Assembly: GCF_022012435.1 (NCBI RefSeq) | Contig: NZ_JAKLUA010000009.1 | Coordinates: forward strand, 186,001 to 250,000 | DNA: 64,000 nucleotides | Direction of reading: 5' to 3' | Source of the DNA: Bradyrhizobium zhengyangense | GTDB lineage: Bacteria > Pseudomonadota > Alphaproteobacteria > Rhizobiales > Xanthobacteraceae | Shown: piece by piece, positions 50,717-59,675 of the stretch | Position numbering within the stretch: position 1 is the stretch's first letter | Layout: each line of letters starts with the position of its first letter | Program-made: the position numbers and the translations under genes | The notes under the pieces: model-generated | Told to the model about the DNA's origin: nothing | The model's database searches: none | Seen by the model: only the letters and a program-made list of their open reading frames with translations

Positions 50717-51952
50717 GTGTCGCACCATTGCACCGACGACGCGAAGTCGGCCAGGCTTGGGCGCTCGCCCAAGGTCGGAGCCGCTGGCGCCGTTGCAATC
50801 GTGGCGACGCTCGATACGAAGGGCGCAGAAGCATCTTATCTCCGAAACGTCATCGAAGGCCTGGGCCGCACGACGGTGGTCTTAGACGTCGGTACGTCCA
50901 AGGCAGGGTCGGACAAAGAGCCGACAGATGGCGGCCGCGCCGTTTCTCCCGTCGAGCTCTTGAACGACATTGCCCAATCGGCCCGCAAAATGGTCGATGA
51001 TCTTCGCCAATCAGGCGCGATCAGCGCAATTGTCGGAATTGCGGGTGGCAAGGGCAGCGCCGTCTTTGGCGAAGTCGTCCGCGATTTACCATATGGCTTC
51101 CCGAAGCTCCTTGTGAGTAGCGCCAGGCCCGCACTGCTCGCCGAACTGGCCGTCCATAACGACATCATCCTCTATCCGACCCTTGTCGACCTCTTCGGGA
51201 TCAACGCCTTCACCCAACGCGTGCTGGACAATGCCGGCCGCGCCGTGGCCGCCATGCAATATGAGCCATCCCGTCAGAGGAGACGGAAGAAAATCGTCGC
51301 CATCACGGCCTTCGGAGTTACGACGCCGGCGGCCAATCAATGCGTAAGACGTCTTGGAGAGGCCGGCCTCGATGCGATCGTTTTCCCCGCTAACGGGGCC
51401 GGCGGGCGCAAGATGGAACAGCTAATCGCGGCCGGTGAGTTTGACGCTGTAATCGATCTGACCACAACCGAGCTTGCTGACGAAATCGTCGGTGGCACCG
51501 CCAGCGCCGGACCGGATCGGCTCAAGGCAGCCGCGGATCGATCAATCCCGCAGGTCGTCGCGCCAGGCGCAGTCGACATGGTCAATTTTGGTCCACCATC
51601 CAGCGTCCCCGATCAGTTTCGCTGCCGCCAGTTCTACTCCCATACTCGCTACACCACGCTCATGCGCACAACTCCGTCCGAAAACGCAAGCATCGGCCGG
51701 CTTACGGCCGAGCGGCTGTCGCGGGCCGAAGCGCCAGCCATCGTGCTCTGGCCGGCGAAAGGCGTCTCCGACTACGACCGCGACGGCGGCGTGTTCCGTG
51801 ATTGCAATGCCGACCGCGCTTGGCTGGACGCGGTCAAGAACAATCTGCCGCCCAAAATCACGGTGCGCGAATTGAACTGTCACATCAACGATCCCGAATT
51901 TGCCGAGGCGGCCGCGAGTTGGATCCTCGAGCAATTGGCGCAGGAAGGCTGA
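50717..51952 (+). CDS. Tm-1-like ATP-binding domain protein (UPF0261 family)
   Basis: A 411-aa protein. Family features: VAIVATLDTKGAEASYLRNV at the N terminus, VGIAGGKGSAVFGEVVRDLP, ITAFGVTTPAANQCVRRLGE, VFPANGAGGRKMEQLI and the end VRELNCHINDPEFAEAA. In the tomato Tm-1 virus-resistance protein this domain is fused to a TIM barrel homologous to the next gene; the bacterial function is unknown. Starts with GTG 50717 after GGAGAGGAAAG. Five bases separate it from its partner. Confidence 0.88.
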   Translation: MSHHCTDDAKSARLGRSPKVGAAGAVAIVATLDTKGAEASYLRNVIEGLGRTTVVLDVGTSKAGSDKEPTDGGRAVSPVELLNDIAQSARKMVDDLRQSGAISAIVGIAGGKGSAVFGEVVRDLPYGFPKLLVSSARPALLAELAVHNDIILYPTLVDLFGINAFTQRVLDNAGRAVAAMQYEPSRQRRRKKIVAITAFGVTTPAANQCVRRLGEAGLDAIVFPANGAGGRKMEQLIAAGEFDAVIDLTTTELADEIVGGTASAGPDRLKAAADRSIPQVVAPGAVDMVNFGPPSSVPDQFRCRQFYSHTRYTTLMRTTPSENASIGRLTAERLSRAEAPAIVLWPAKGVSDYDRDGGVFRDCNADRAWLDAVKNNLPPKITVRELNCHINDPEFAEAAASWILEQLAQEG

Positions 51953-51957
51953 CTGCG

Positions 51958-52788
51958 ATGCGGATGTTTGAGCGAAGCGAAATCCTAGCGAAGATCGCAA
52001 GCCAGGTGGCCGAGCGCAGAGCGGTTCTTGCCGCAGGCAGCAGCTGCGGCCTGGTGGCCAAATGCGCTGTCCTCGGGGGCGCGGACATGCTGGTGGTCTA
52101 CTCTACCGGGCTGTCGCGCCTGATGGGGCTTCCGACCAGCCGGATCGGAGACTCCAACGCGCGCACGCTCGAGCTTGCCGCAGAAATCCGCAACGTTGTC
52201 TCTTCCATCCCCGTGATCGGCGGCGTTGAGGCCTGGGATCCCGTTCGGCTCGATCTCGATGCGTTGCTCGACAAATTCTGGGCGGCCGGCTTCTCAGGCG
52301 TGATCAACTATCCCACCATCTCGACCATGGGCGACAAATGGCGCGACCGCCGCGGCCGCGTCGGGCTCGGCTTCGAACGCGAAGTCGAGATGATCGCATC
52401 TGCGCGCAAGAAGAACATCTTCTCGCTCGCCTATGTCGCAAACCCGGACGATGCCAAGGCGATGGCAAGCGCCGGGGCCGACTGCATCATCCCTCATGTC
52501 GGCGCCACACGGGGCGGGCTCGTTGGCCATGAGGAAGGGCGGTCGGTCAAAGACGCGATCAATCGCATCAACGACATCAACGCCGCGGCCAGGAGCGGGC
52601 GCTCCGACGTTGTCCTGCTCTGCCATGGTGGTGCGATCGCAGAGCCCGCGGATACGGCCGAGGTGTACCGGTCGACGCAATGCGTCGGATTTGTCGGCGC
52701 CTCCTCCATCGAACGAATTCCGATCGAACGGGCAGTAAAGGCGGCAGCCGAGGAATTCAAAGCCGTCCCGCTTCCCCAACATCACTGA
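51958..52788 (+). CDS. TIM-barrel 'phosphoenolpyruvate hydrolase-like' protein
   Basis: A 276-aa protein. SEILAKIASQVAERRAVLAA, SSCGLVAKCAVLGGADMLVV, GVINYPTISTMGDKWRDRRG, GLGFEREVEMIASARKK and CHGGAIAEPAD mark the family, a relative of PEP-using TIM barrels whose name is based on fold. It corresponds to the C-terminal half of plant Tm-1-type proteins, here encoded separately beside the N-terminal half at 50717. Same family as the sensor domain at 47775 and the truncated gene at 49563. Confidence 0.88.
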   Translation: MRMFERSEILAKIASQVAERRAVLAAGSSCGLVAKCAVLGGADMLVVYSTGLSRLMGLPTSRIGDSNARTLELAAEIRNVVSSIPVIGGVEAWDPVRLDLDALLDKFWAAGFSGVINYPTISTMGDKWRDRRGRVGLGFEREVEMIASARKKNIFSLAYVANPDDAKAMASAGADCIIPHVGATRGGLVGHEEGRSVKDAINRINDINAAARSGRSDVVLLCHGGAIAEPADTAEVYRSTQCVGFVGASSIERIPIERAVKAAAEEFKAVPLPQHH

Positions 52789-52820
52789 CCTCAGTTCCAA
52801 GAAATCGCAGCGAGGCTGGA

Positions 52821-54599
52821 ATGGACACACCGATGGGCCAATCAAGCAAGGGCATGACCGTGGCGATCGCCCGAAGCGCAAGGGCGGATCACGAATGGGC
52901 AACCGACGTTCTCGTAGTCGGGAGTGGTGCAGCCGGGCTCTCGGCCGCCCTCTATGCGGCAAAAGCAGGACTGCGCGTCACTGTCTGCGAAAAATCCGCC
53001 CGGCTCGGCGGCACGACAGCTCTTTCCAATGGTATGATCTGGGTTCCTTGCTCACCCCAGGCGCGCTCAGCGAAGATCGACGACTCGCTTGCGAAGGCAA
53101 GGACCTACCTGCAGCACGAACTTGGCACCTATTACCGGGCAGGCTTCATCGATGCTTATCTCGAGGACGGCCCAGCTGCACTTGCCGCCCTTGAGGACGG
53201 GACAGAGGTCAACTTCACGCTGGCCTCGGCGCCCGATTATCATTCGAGCCAGATCGGCGGCGTCGACAAGGGCCGGGCACTGAGCCCGGCTCCCTATGAT
53301 GGGCGCCTTCTCGGAGCCGATTTCGATCTGATCGGCGATCCCATCCGGGTTGTGCTTGGTGGAATGATGATCTCATCCAGCGAGGTCAGAAGCTTCCTCA
53401 ATCCCTTCCAATCCTTTGCCGCCCTCAGACACGTCTTGCGGCGTGTCGGTCGCTACGCGCGTGACCGGCTGGGCCACAGGCGCGGGACAGAGCTCAGCGG
53501 AGGGAACGCCCTGATCGCGCGCCTGGTCGTCAGTCTGCGCAAGCACGGCGTCGAGATATGGCCTGGCTCCCCGCTGATAGAGCTGATCAGGGAAGATGGG
53601 CGTGTCACCGGAGCCGTCGTCAAGCGGAACGGTTCCGACCTTCGCGTGCGCGCCTCGCATGGCGTCATCCTCGCAACGGGCGGATTTGCTCGCAGCGCAG
53701 AGTTAAGAGCCAGCCTCAGCGGTCCCCACCAGCACGATGACACGCTGGCCCATGTGGACGTTGTGGGCGATGGCATTTCCCTGGCGTCCAGGCTTGGAGC
53801 TGCGATTGACAACAATGTCGCCTCTGCCGGCTTTTGGACTCCCGTCTCAATTCTCAAGAGCGGCAGCTCCTCCCAAGTGGTCCCCTATGGCTGGCTCGAT
53901 CGCGGCCGTCCCGGCGTCATCGCAGTGGGGCCGGATGCCAAGCGTTTCGTCAACGAATCCAATTCGTATCACGACATTTGCCTGGCGATGTTCACCAGCG
54001 GCTATCCGGCAGATAAGCGATTTTACTTCATCTGCGACCTGGAGTTCGTACGGTTGAGAGGTATGGGACATCTGCTGCCCTGGCCCTGGACCTTGAGGAT
54101 CGGAAAATATGCGCGCCTTGGGTACATCAAGGTCGGCCGGACAATTCCTGAACTTGCCAAACAGCTGGGGCTAGATCCGGCTGCGCTTGAAAAGACCGTC
54201 GAAGAGCACAACACGCACGCTGCTGAGGGGCGCGATCCGCTGTTCAAACGCGGTGAATCCGCCTTTAATCGCACGCTCGGCGATCCGGCCGTGAGCAAGA
54301 AAAACCCAAATCTCGGACCCATCAAGACAGGCCCGTTTATCGCGCTTCCAATCGTTCCGGCAACGCTCGGCACGGCCACCGGCCTGGCAACCGACACTTG
54401 CGGCCAGGTCCTAGACGGGCAGGAAAGATCCATCGCGGGCCTTTACGCTTGCGGCAACGACATGACATCCCCGATGCGCGGCATCTATCCAGGAGCAGGC
54501 ATCACCATCGGGCCTGCGATTGTGTTCGCGTACCGGGCTGTCAACGCCATCCTATCGGCGACGCAGCAAAAGACAAAGGCTGCCGCTTCTGGAGCTTGA
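52821..54599 (+). CDS. FAD-dependent oxidoreductase (fumarate reductase / 3-ketosteroid dehydrogenase flavoprotein family)
   Basis: A 592-aa flavoprotein. FAD motif VLVVGSGAAGLSAALYAAKA, GGTTALSNGMIWVP, second FAD segment GLYACGNDMTSPMRGIYPGA. It resembles the flavoprotein family that includes 3-ketosteroid dehydrogenases and urocanate or fumarate reductases; the substrate cannot be told. ATG 52821 is preceded by GCGAGG. Follows the TIM-barrel gene by 32 bases and may share its operon. Confidence 0.85.
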   Translation: MDTPMGQSSKGMTVAIARSARADHEWATDVLVVGSGAAGLSAALYAAKAGLRVTVCEKSARLGGTTALSNGMIWVPCSPQARSAKIDDSLAKARTYLQHELGTYYRAGFIDAYLEDGPAALAALEDGTEVNFTLASAPDYHSSQIGGVDKGRALSPAPYDGRLLGADFDLIGDPIRVVLGGMMISSSEVRSFLNPFQSFAALRHVLRRVGRYARDRLGHRRGTELSGGNALIARLVVSLRKHGVEIWPGSPLIELIREDGRVTGAVVKRNGSDLRVRASHGVILATGGFARSAELRASLSGPHQHDDTLAHVDVVGDGISLASRLGAAIDNNVASAGFWTPVSILKSGSSSQVVPYGWLDRGRPGVIAVGPDAKRFVNESNSYHDICLAMFTSGYPADKRFYFICDLEFVRLRGMGHLLPWPWTLRIGKYARLGYIKVGRTIPELAKQLGLDPAALEKTVEEHNTHAAEGRDPLFKRGESAFNRTLGDPAVSKKNPNLGPIKTGPFIALPIVPATLGTATGLATDTCGQVLDGQERSIAGLYACGNDMTSPMRGIYPGAGITIGPAIVFAYRAVNAILSATQQKTKAAASGA

Positions 54600-54696
54600 C
54601 ATCGTTTGCATGGGGCGAGCGCGTGATCGACGAAGCATTGGCTTTCGCCAGGAGCGGCTGGCTCGAAGGCGGCTCATCCAAGGGGTTTGATTTTTG

Positions 54697-56109
54697 ATGC
54701 GCCGCTCGCGCCATGCCAAGATCGTCGCAACCATCGGCCCGGCAACCGTCGAGCTCGACCAACTCCGTGCTCTCGATCTTGCAGGTGCCGATACATTCCG
54801 CCTGAACTTCAGTCATGGCACCAAAGACGATCACGCGCGCGCCTTTACCGCCATTCGCGCGCTCGAGCGCGAATTCGGCCGACCCATCGGCGTGCTACAA
54901 GATCTGCAAGGCCCGAAGCTGCGCATCGGTTCGCTTGAAGAGGGTGAGCTCACGCTGCAGGCCGGCGAAACGGTCCGCTTTGTTCTGGACGGAGCAAGAG
55001 GCGGAAAGCAGGCGATCCCTCTGCCACATCCGGAGATCTTTGTAGCTGCGTATCCAGGTCAAAATCTGCTCATCGATGACGGCCGTGTTCGCCTAAGCCT
55101 CGAAAAGCCAGGCGATGGCGACATGATAGCGCGCGTCATTGTCGGTGGAACGATCCGCGATCAAAAAGGCGTAAACGTGCCGGGAGCGTTGCTTGATATC
55201 TACCCCCTGACCAAGAAGGATCGTGACGATCTCGTCTTCGGCCTAGAGCTGGGCGTCGACTGGGTTGCCTTGTCCTTTGTTCAGAAGCCTTCAGACCTGA
55301 TTGAGGCACGAGCTCTAATCGGTGAGGCAGCCGGCCTCGTCGCCAAAATCGAAACGCCAATGGCGCTTGATCACATCGATGATATCATCAAATTGTCCGA
55401 CGCCCTCATGGTCGCCCGCGGCGATCTTGGGGTCGAGATTCCCCCGGAAAACGTGCCTGGCCGACAAAAAGAGCTCATTCGTGCTTGCCGAATGGCCGCA
55501 AAGCCCGTGATCGTCGCAACCCAAATGCTTGATTCCATGGTGGCAGCGCCGACGCCGACGCGCGCGGAAGCCTCCGATGTTGCGACCGCCATCTATGATG
55601 GAGCCGATGCTGTGATGCTATCAGCCGAAACGGCAAACGGCGCTTATCCGGCCGAAGCCGTCGCCATGATGGATCGTATCATCCGGAGTACGGAGCAACA
55701 TCGTCTCTATCGCTCCTTGATCAGGGCTGCGCAAGTCGACGAAGAGATTACCCCTCCACACGCTGTCGCAGCGGCAGGCGCAGATCTTGCCGCCACGATC
55801 GAGGCCAAAGCCATCATCGGCTTCACGGCGAGCGGGACGACCGCAGCCCGCATTTCGCGCAAACGACCACCGATCCCCGTTCTTGCTCTGACGCCAGACG
55901 ACATTGTGGCGCGACGCATGTGCCTGTTGTGGGGCGTCCATAGTGTCGTGGCCAGCGATCCCTCCGGCCATGAAGAAATAACCCGGATCGCGGCCGTGGC
56001 AGCGCAACGGGAAGGCTATGTGCGGTCCGGCGACTTGGCCGTCGTGGTCTTTGGCCTCCCATTCGGACAAATAGGCGCGACAAACAACGTACGCGTTGCT
56101 GTCTGCTAG
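54697..56109 (+). CDS. pyk: pyruvate kinase
   Basis: A 470-aa full-length enzyme making pyruvate and ATP from PEP. RHAKIVATIGPATVELDQL, FRLNFSHGTKDDHA, LQDLQGPKLRIG, VARGDLGVEIPPENVP and ATQMLDSMVAAPTPTRAEA are all present, with a C-terminal domain including GFTASGTTAARISRKRP. AAGGGG precedes ATG 54697. Location in this cluster rather than with glycolysis genes suggests a catabolic role. Confidence 0.95.
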   Translation: MRRSRHAKIVATIGPATVELDQLRALDLAGADTFRLNFSHGTKDDHARAFTAIRALEREFGRPIGVLQDLQGPKLRIGSLEEGELTLQAGETVRFVLDGARGGKQAIPLPHPEIFVAAYPGQNLLIDDGRVRLSLEKPGDGDMIARVIVGGTIRDQKGVNVPGALLDIYPLTKKDRDDLVFGLELGVDWVALSFVQKPSDLIEARALIGEAAGLVAKIETPMALDHIDDIIKLSDALMVARGDLGVEIPPENVPGRQKELIRACRMAAKPVIVATQMLDSMVAAPTPTRAEASDVATAIYDGADAVMLSAETANGAYPAEAVAMMDRIIRSTEQHRLYRSLIRAAQVDEEITPPHAVAAAGADLAATIEAKAIIGFTASGTTAARISRKRPPIPVLALTPDDIVARRMCLLWGVHSVVASDPSGHEEITRIAAVAAQREGYVRSGDLAVVVFGLPFGQIGATNNVRVAVC

Positions 56110-56268
56110 AACAGTCCGTTCGCCCTGAAACGTCTGTCGAGCCATCTTGATGTCGATCCGGACTGCGGCGAGGCTCTACGCATGGTCGTGCACGAGATGC
56201 TCCAAGCCCGGCTGCAACTCCGGCCAGGAGCTTACATTGCCTGACGACCACGAGGCAGCTCTGCGCGG

Positions 56269-56697
56269 ATGGGCGGTTTCGGTCGAAACCGCACAGCCTT
56301 TTTAGTCGAATGCCGCTTGCAGCGAGCAGACGGGCTGTATCGCTGGCATGAGGGCCTCAGCGGCAGGCATCTGCGTGCCGCCCGCGGCCTGTTGAACTGG
56401 TCCGTCAAGGAAGTGGCCCAGCGGGTGTGCGTCTCCACGGCGATCATCTGGCGGATCGAGGAGTACAGCGACACACCAATGTCCGACGCGCAGAGGGAAA
56501 GCTTGAGAAAGACCTTTGTCGATGCAGGAATCAAAGTTACCCTTCCGGTCGTAGGCAAGCCCCGGTGTTCAGCCGCGATGACGCTCCATCGGCAAATCGA
56601 GATGGCTATCAATCGTTATCTTTTTTGCAGCGCAGGAGGGCAGCGCCGGTCTCAAGAATCAACAAAATTGAGCTTCCGGCAGCTTCTCCTCGTGTGA
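56269..56697 (+). CDS. XRE-type helix-turn-helix protein (uncertain start)
   Basis: A 142-aa frame whose middle part LSGRHLRAARGLLNWSVKEVAQRV and STAIIWRIEEY matches small Bradyrhizobium XRE-family regulators (LxAARGLLxWSxxELAxxA). A domain of ~65 residues is convincing; the N-terminal ~28 and C-terminal ~40 residues are not, so the real gene may start later. It lies between pyruvate kinase and the CidA/LrgB pair and may control one of them. Confidence 0.55.
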   Translation: MGGFGRNRTAFLVECRLQRADGLYRWHEGLSGRHLRAARGLLNWSVKEVAQRVCVSTAIIWRIEEYSDTPMSDAQRESLRKTFVDAGIKVTLPVVGKPRCSAAMTLHRQIEMAINRYLFCSAGGQRRSQESTKLSFRQLLLV

Positions 56698-56717
56698 AAG
56701 TGCTACTCAGGTGCCCC

Positions 56718-57098
56718 ATGCTGGCAAGTCTCGGTCTTATCCTCCTCTGCCAATTGATCGGAGAGGCCATTACGCGCGGGTTCGGCCTGCTGCTGCCTGG
56801 TCCGGTCGTCGGGCTCCTGCTGCTGTTGATTTTGCTGCTCGTCCGTGACCGTTTCGCAATCATCGCTCAAGGACCGCTGCGAAACGGCGGCGTTGAGACT
56901 GCCAGCAGGGGGCTGCTCAACAATCTGTCTCTCCTGTTTGTCCCGGCCGGCGTGGGTGTCGTGGAAAAACTCGATCTCATTTATGCTCATGGGATAGCAA
57001 TTGTGTTGATTCTTGCCCTTTCCGTCGTAGTGACCCTTCTCGCGACCGTGCTAACGTTTCGCCTGGTCAGCCGGCTGTTCGGTCATGAGGCGCCATGA
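56718..57098 (+). CDS. CidA/LrgA-family membrane protein
   Basis: A 126-aa protein with four hydrophobic segments: MLASLGLILLCQLIGEAITR, LLLPGPVVGLLLLLILLL, NNLSLLFVPAGVGVVEKLD, IVLILALSVVVTLLATVL. CidA/LrgA proteins were first called holin-like; family members with LrgB can transport pyruvate. AGG lies before ATG 56718. Overlaps the LrgB gene. Confidence 0.85.
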   Translation: MLASLGLILLCQLIGEAITRGFGLLLPGPVVGLLLLLILLLVRDRFAIIAQGPLRNGGVETASRGLLNNLSLLFVPAGVGVVEKLDLIYAHGIAIVLILALSVVVTLLATVLTFRLVSRLFGHEAP

Positions 57099-57817
57099 AG
57101 GACCATGCATTCTCGCTCTGGGTCTATCTGTCGCAATCGCCTCTGCTTTGGCTGACGATCACCTTACTGGTTTATGCAGTCTCGGAAGCGCTGTCGCTTG
57201 CCCTCCACCGACATCCGCTCGCCAATCCTGTTCTCCACGCGGTCTGGATCATCGGCGTGTTTCTGTTCGTGACCAGCACGCCATATCCGGTCTATTTTAG
57301 CGGAGCGCAGTTCGTACATTTCTTGCTCGGCCCAGCCACAGTCGCGCTCGCTATCCCGCTCTACGAGAACCGCAGGATCGTCCTTGCCTCGATCGTGCCA
57401 ATGCTGGCAGCCCTCGTTGTGGGCTCGGTCACAGCGGCCGCGTCGATTGTGCTGCTTGCGAAAGCTGCAGGCTTGCCGCGCGATGTTGTACTGTCCCTTG
57501 CGCCTAAGTCCGTGACAGCCGCGGTCGCAATGGGGATCAGCGAAACACTGCACGCCGACCCTTCTCTGACCGCCGTCGCGGTGATCCTCACGGGGATCAT
57601 GGGAGCGATCATTGTCACGCCATTGATGAATTGGAGTGGTATCATTGATTTTCGTGCGCGTGGTTTTGCCGCGGGCATCGCCGCGCACGGCATTGGTACC
57701 GCGCGAGCGTTTCAGGTGGACGAGGTTGCGGGCGTGTTCTCGGGGATTGCGATGAGCCTGAACGCGCTGGTTACGTCTTTGCTCGTCCCTCTCGCAGTCA
57801 CACAATTGTTGCGATAA
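57095..57817 (+). CDS. CidB/LrgB-family membrane protein
   Basis: A 240-aa polytopic protein: TPYPVYFSGAQFVHFLLGPA, VALAIPLYENRRIVLASIV, VLSLAPKSVTAAVAMGISET, GFAAGIAAHGIGTARAFQVD are family motifs. Forms a unit with the preceding CidA-like gene. With pyruvate kinase nearby, a pyruvate transporter is plausible. Confidence 0.88.
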   Translation: MKDHAFSLWVYLSQSPLLWLTITLLVYAVSEALSLALHRHPLANPVLHAVWIIGVFLFVTSTPYPVYFSGAQFVHFLLGPATVALAIPLYENRRIVLASIVPMLAALVVGSVTAAASIVLLAKAAGLPRDVVLSLAPKSVTAAVAMGISETLHADPSLTAVAVILTGIMGAIIVTPLMNWSGIIDFRARGFAAGIAAHGIGTARAFQVDEVAGVFSGIAMSLNALVTSLLVPLAVTQLLR

Positions 57818-57895
57818 GCCACCGCGCATGGCCGTTCTGACGAGGCCCATCCTCACTTTTTCGGATAGCCAAACCATCGCGGCAACGAGCGATAC

Positions 57896-58792
57896 TTACT
57901 GGGAGGAAAGGCTAGCTTCGCCTCCGAGCTGGGCGACGATCCAATCGGCAAAAGCGCGCACCGCCGAGCGTTGCCGGCTGGCGCGCGGATAAATTAGCCT
58001 GTGACCGACGTATCGAATATCGGTTGCGCGGCCGGCCAATGGAGCAACCAGTCGTCCGCTAGCCAATTCGCGCTCCGCTAGAAGCGTTGATTCCAAGGCT
58101 ACTCCCAGTCCTTCGGCGGCGGTTGCAATCGCCAGGAAACTTCGATCGAATCTCATGCCGTGAATCGCTGGAGCTTCCAATCCATTGGCGGCGAACCACT
58201 GATGCCATTGAACTTGCTTCACGTCTGAACGGATCAATGTCTGATCCAGGAGGTCGATCGGCTTCTTGATTGATTTTGCAAGCTTCCGGGAGCATAGGGG
58301 AGTGACTGTTTCCTCTGGCAGAGGAACAATCTCGACGCCCTCCGCCCTCGGCGGACCGTAAACGATGTCGACATCGAAATCATCGTTACTGAAACGCGCA
58401 TAGTCTGTGCTGGCAGCCAAGCGAACTTCTAGCTTCGGATGGGCTGCAAGAAACTGCGCCAGTCGTGGCGTTAGCCATTGCGCTGCAAAGCTCGGAGCGG
58501 AGTGAACCCGCACCAACTGCGGACCACGAGCAGCGACTTCCTCCAAGCCGCGGCGGAGCTGATCGAATGCAGCGCCGGTATGTCGCATCAGGTTCTCGCC
58601 GGCCGGCGTGAGCCGCACCGCGCGTGCACTGCGCTCGAAGAGAACGGTCCGGAGCGTGTCCTCCAGCTTACGGATTGCATGACTGACTGCACTTGGCGTC
58701 AGGTGAAGCTCATTCGCCGCATCGCGAAACGATCCGGTGCGGGCCGCCGCCTCAAAGGCGCGAATTGCCGATATCGGAACATTCGAGAGCAT
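57896..58792 (-). CDS. LysR-family regulator (GcvA-like)
   Basis: A 298-aa LysR protein: VPISAIRAFEAAARTGSFRD and NELHLTPSAVSHAIRKLEDT are the helix-turn-helix; the effector domain is complete. It is divergent from the dehydrogenase/transketolase/TRAP operon with 109 bases between starts and is its likely regulator. Confidence 0.9.
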   Translation of the reverse strand: MLSNVPISAIRAFEAAARTGSFRDAANELHLTPSAVSHAIRKLEDTLRTVLFERSARAVRLTPAGENLMRHTGAAFDQLRRGLEEVAARGPQLVRVHSAPSFAAQWLTPRLAQFLAAHPKLEVRLAASTDYARFSNDDFDVDIVYGPPRAEGVEIVPLPEETVTPLCSRKLAKSIKKPIDLLDQTLIRSDVKQVQWHQWFAANGLEAPAIHGMRFDRSFLAIATAAEGLGVALESTLLAERELASGRLVAPLAGRATDIRYVGHRLIYPRASRQRSAVRAFADWIVAQLGGEASLSSQ

Positions 58793-58901
58793 CGCATAAG
58801 TGAACCAGATTCATCGACCCATGACAACTGTGCGCTTGTCGGCGCGGAGAGCGAGGGTCATTCCTAGCATTGTCAAGGAAAACAATTTGCGGGAGGAACT
58901 G

Positions 58902-59651
58902 ATGCTGCTCAGCGGGAAGACAGCCATCATTTCGGGCGCGGCCTCGCCGCGGGGGATCGGGCTCGCCACCGCCCGGCGGTTTGCCTCCGAGGGCGCTCGG
59001 GTCGCAATCCTCGATATCGATGCCGGAGCCGCGGCAGGGGCAGCAGCCACTCTTGGCAAGGAACACCTCGGTTTGCGCTGCGACGTCGCTGACAAATCGT
59101 CCTGCGAGCGGGCAGTTGCAAGCGCGGTCGAGGCATTCGGTGGTATCGATATACTGATCAACAATGCCGGCATTACCCAGCCGGTGAAGCTCCTGGACAT
59201 ATCAGCCGCCGATTGGGATCGCATTCAAGACGTCAATCTCAAAGGCGTTCTCTTCCTCTCCCAGGCCGTGATCCCGCATATGCGTGCGCGGAAGTCCGGA
59301 TCGATCGCATGCATGTCGTCGGTGTCGGCCCAGCGTGGCGGCGGAATTTTTGGGGGACCACACTATTCGGCAGCGAAAGCCGGCGTTCTTGGTTTAGCCA
59401 AGGCCATGGCTCGCGAGTTCGGTCCTGACAACATCCGCGTCAACTGCGTCACGCCTGGCCTGATCGGCACCGATATCACGGCCGGCAAGCTGACTGATGA
59501 AATGCGTGCGAAAATTCTGGAAGGCATTCCACTCAATCGTCTCGGCACCGCAGAAGATGTCGCCGGCATCTACACTTTTCTGGCCTCCGATCTCTCCGCG
59601 TACGTCACTGGTGCCGTGATCGACGTCAATGGCGGCATGCTCATCCACTGA
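58902..59651 (+). CDS. short-chain dehydrogenase/reductase
   Basis: A 249-aa NAD(P)-dependent enzyme. IISGAASPRGIGLATARRFA, INNAGITQPVKLLD, Ser-Tyr-Lys in SSVSAQRGG and HYSAAKAGVLG, C-terminal VTGAVIDVNGGMLIH. ATG 58902 is preceded by GGGAGGA; an in-frame GTG at 58800 would add an implausible leader. First gene of the operon with the split transketolase. Confidence 0.9.
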   Translation: MLLSGKTAIISGAASPRGIGLATARRFASEGARVAILDIDAGAAAGAAATLGKEHLGLRCDVADKSSCERAVASAVEAFGGIDILINNAGITQPVKLLDISAADWDRIQDVNLKGVLFLSQAVIPHMRARKSGSIACMSSVSAQRGGGIFGGPHYSAAKAGVLGLAKAMAREFGPDNIRVNCVTPGLIGTDITAGKLTDEMRAKILEGIPLNRLGTAEDVAGIYTFLASDLSAYVTGAVIDVNGGMLIH

Positions 59652-59675
59652 GCCAGCAAGAGAAGGTCCAGATCG

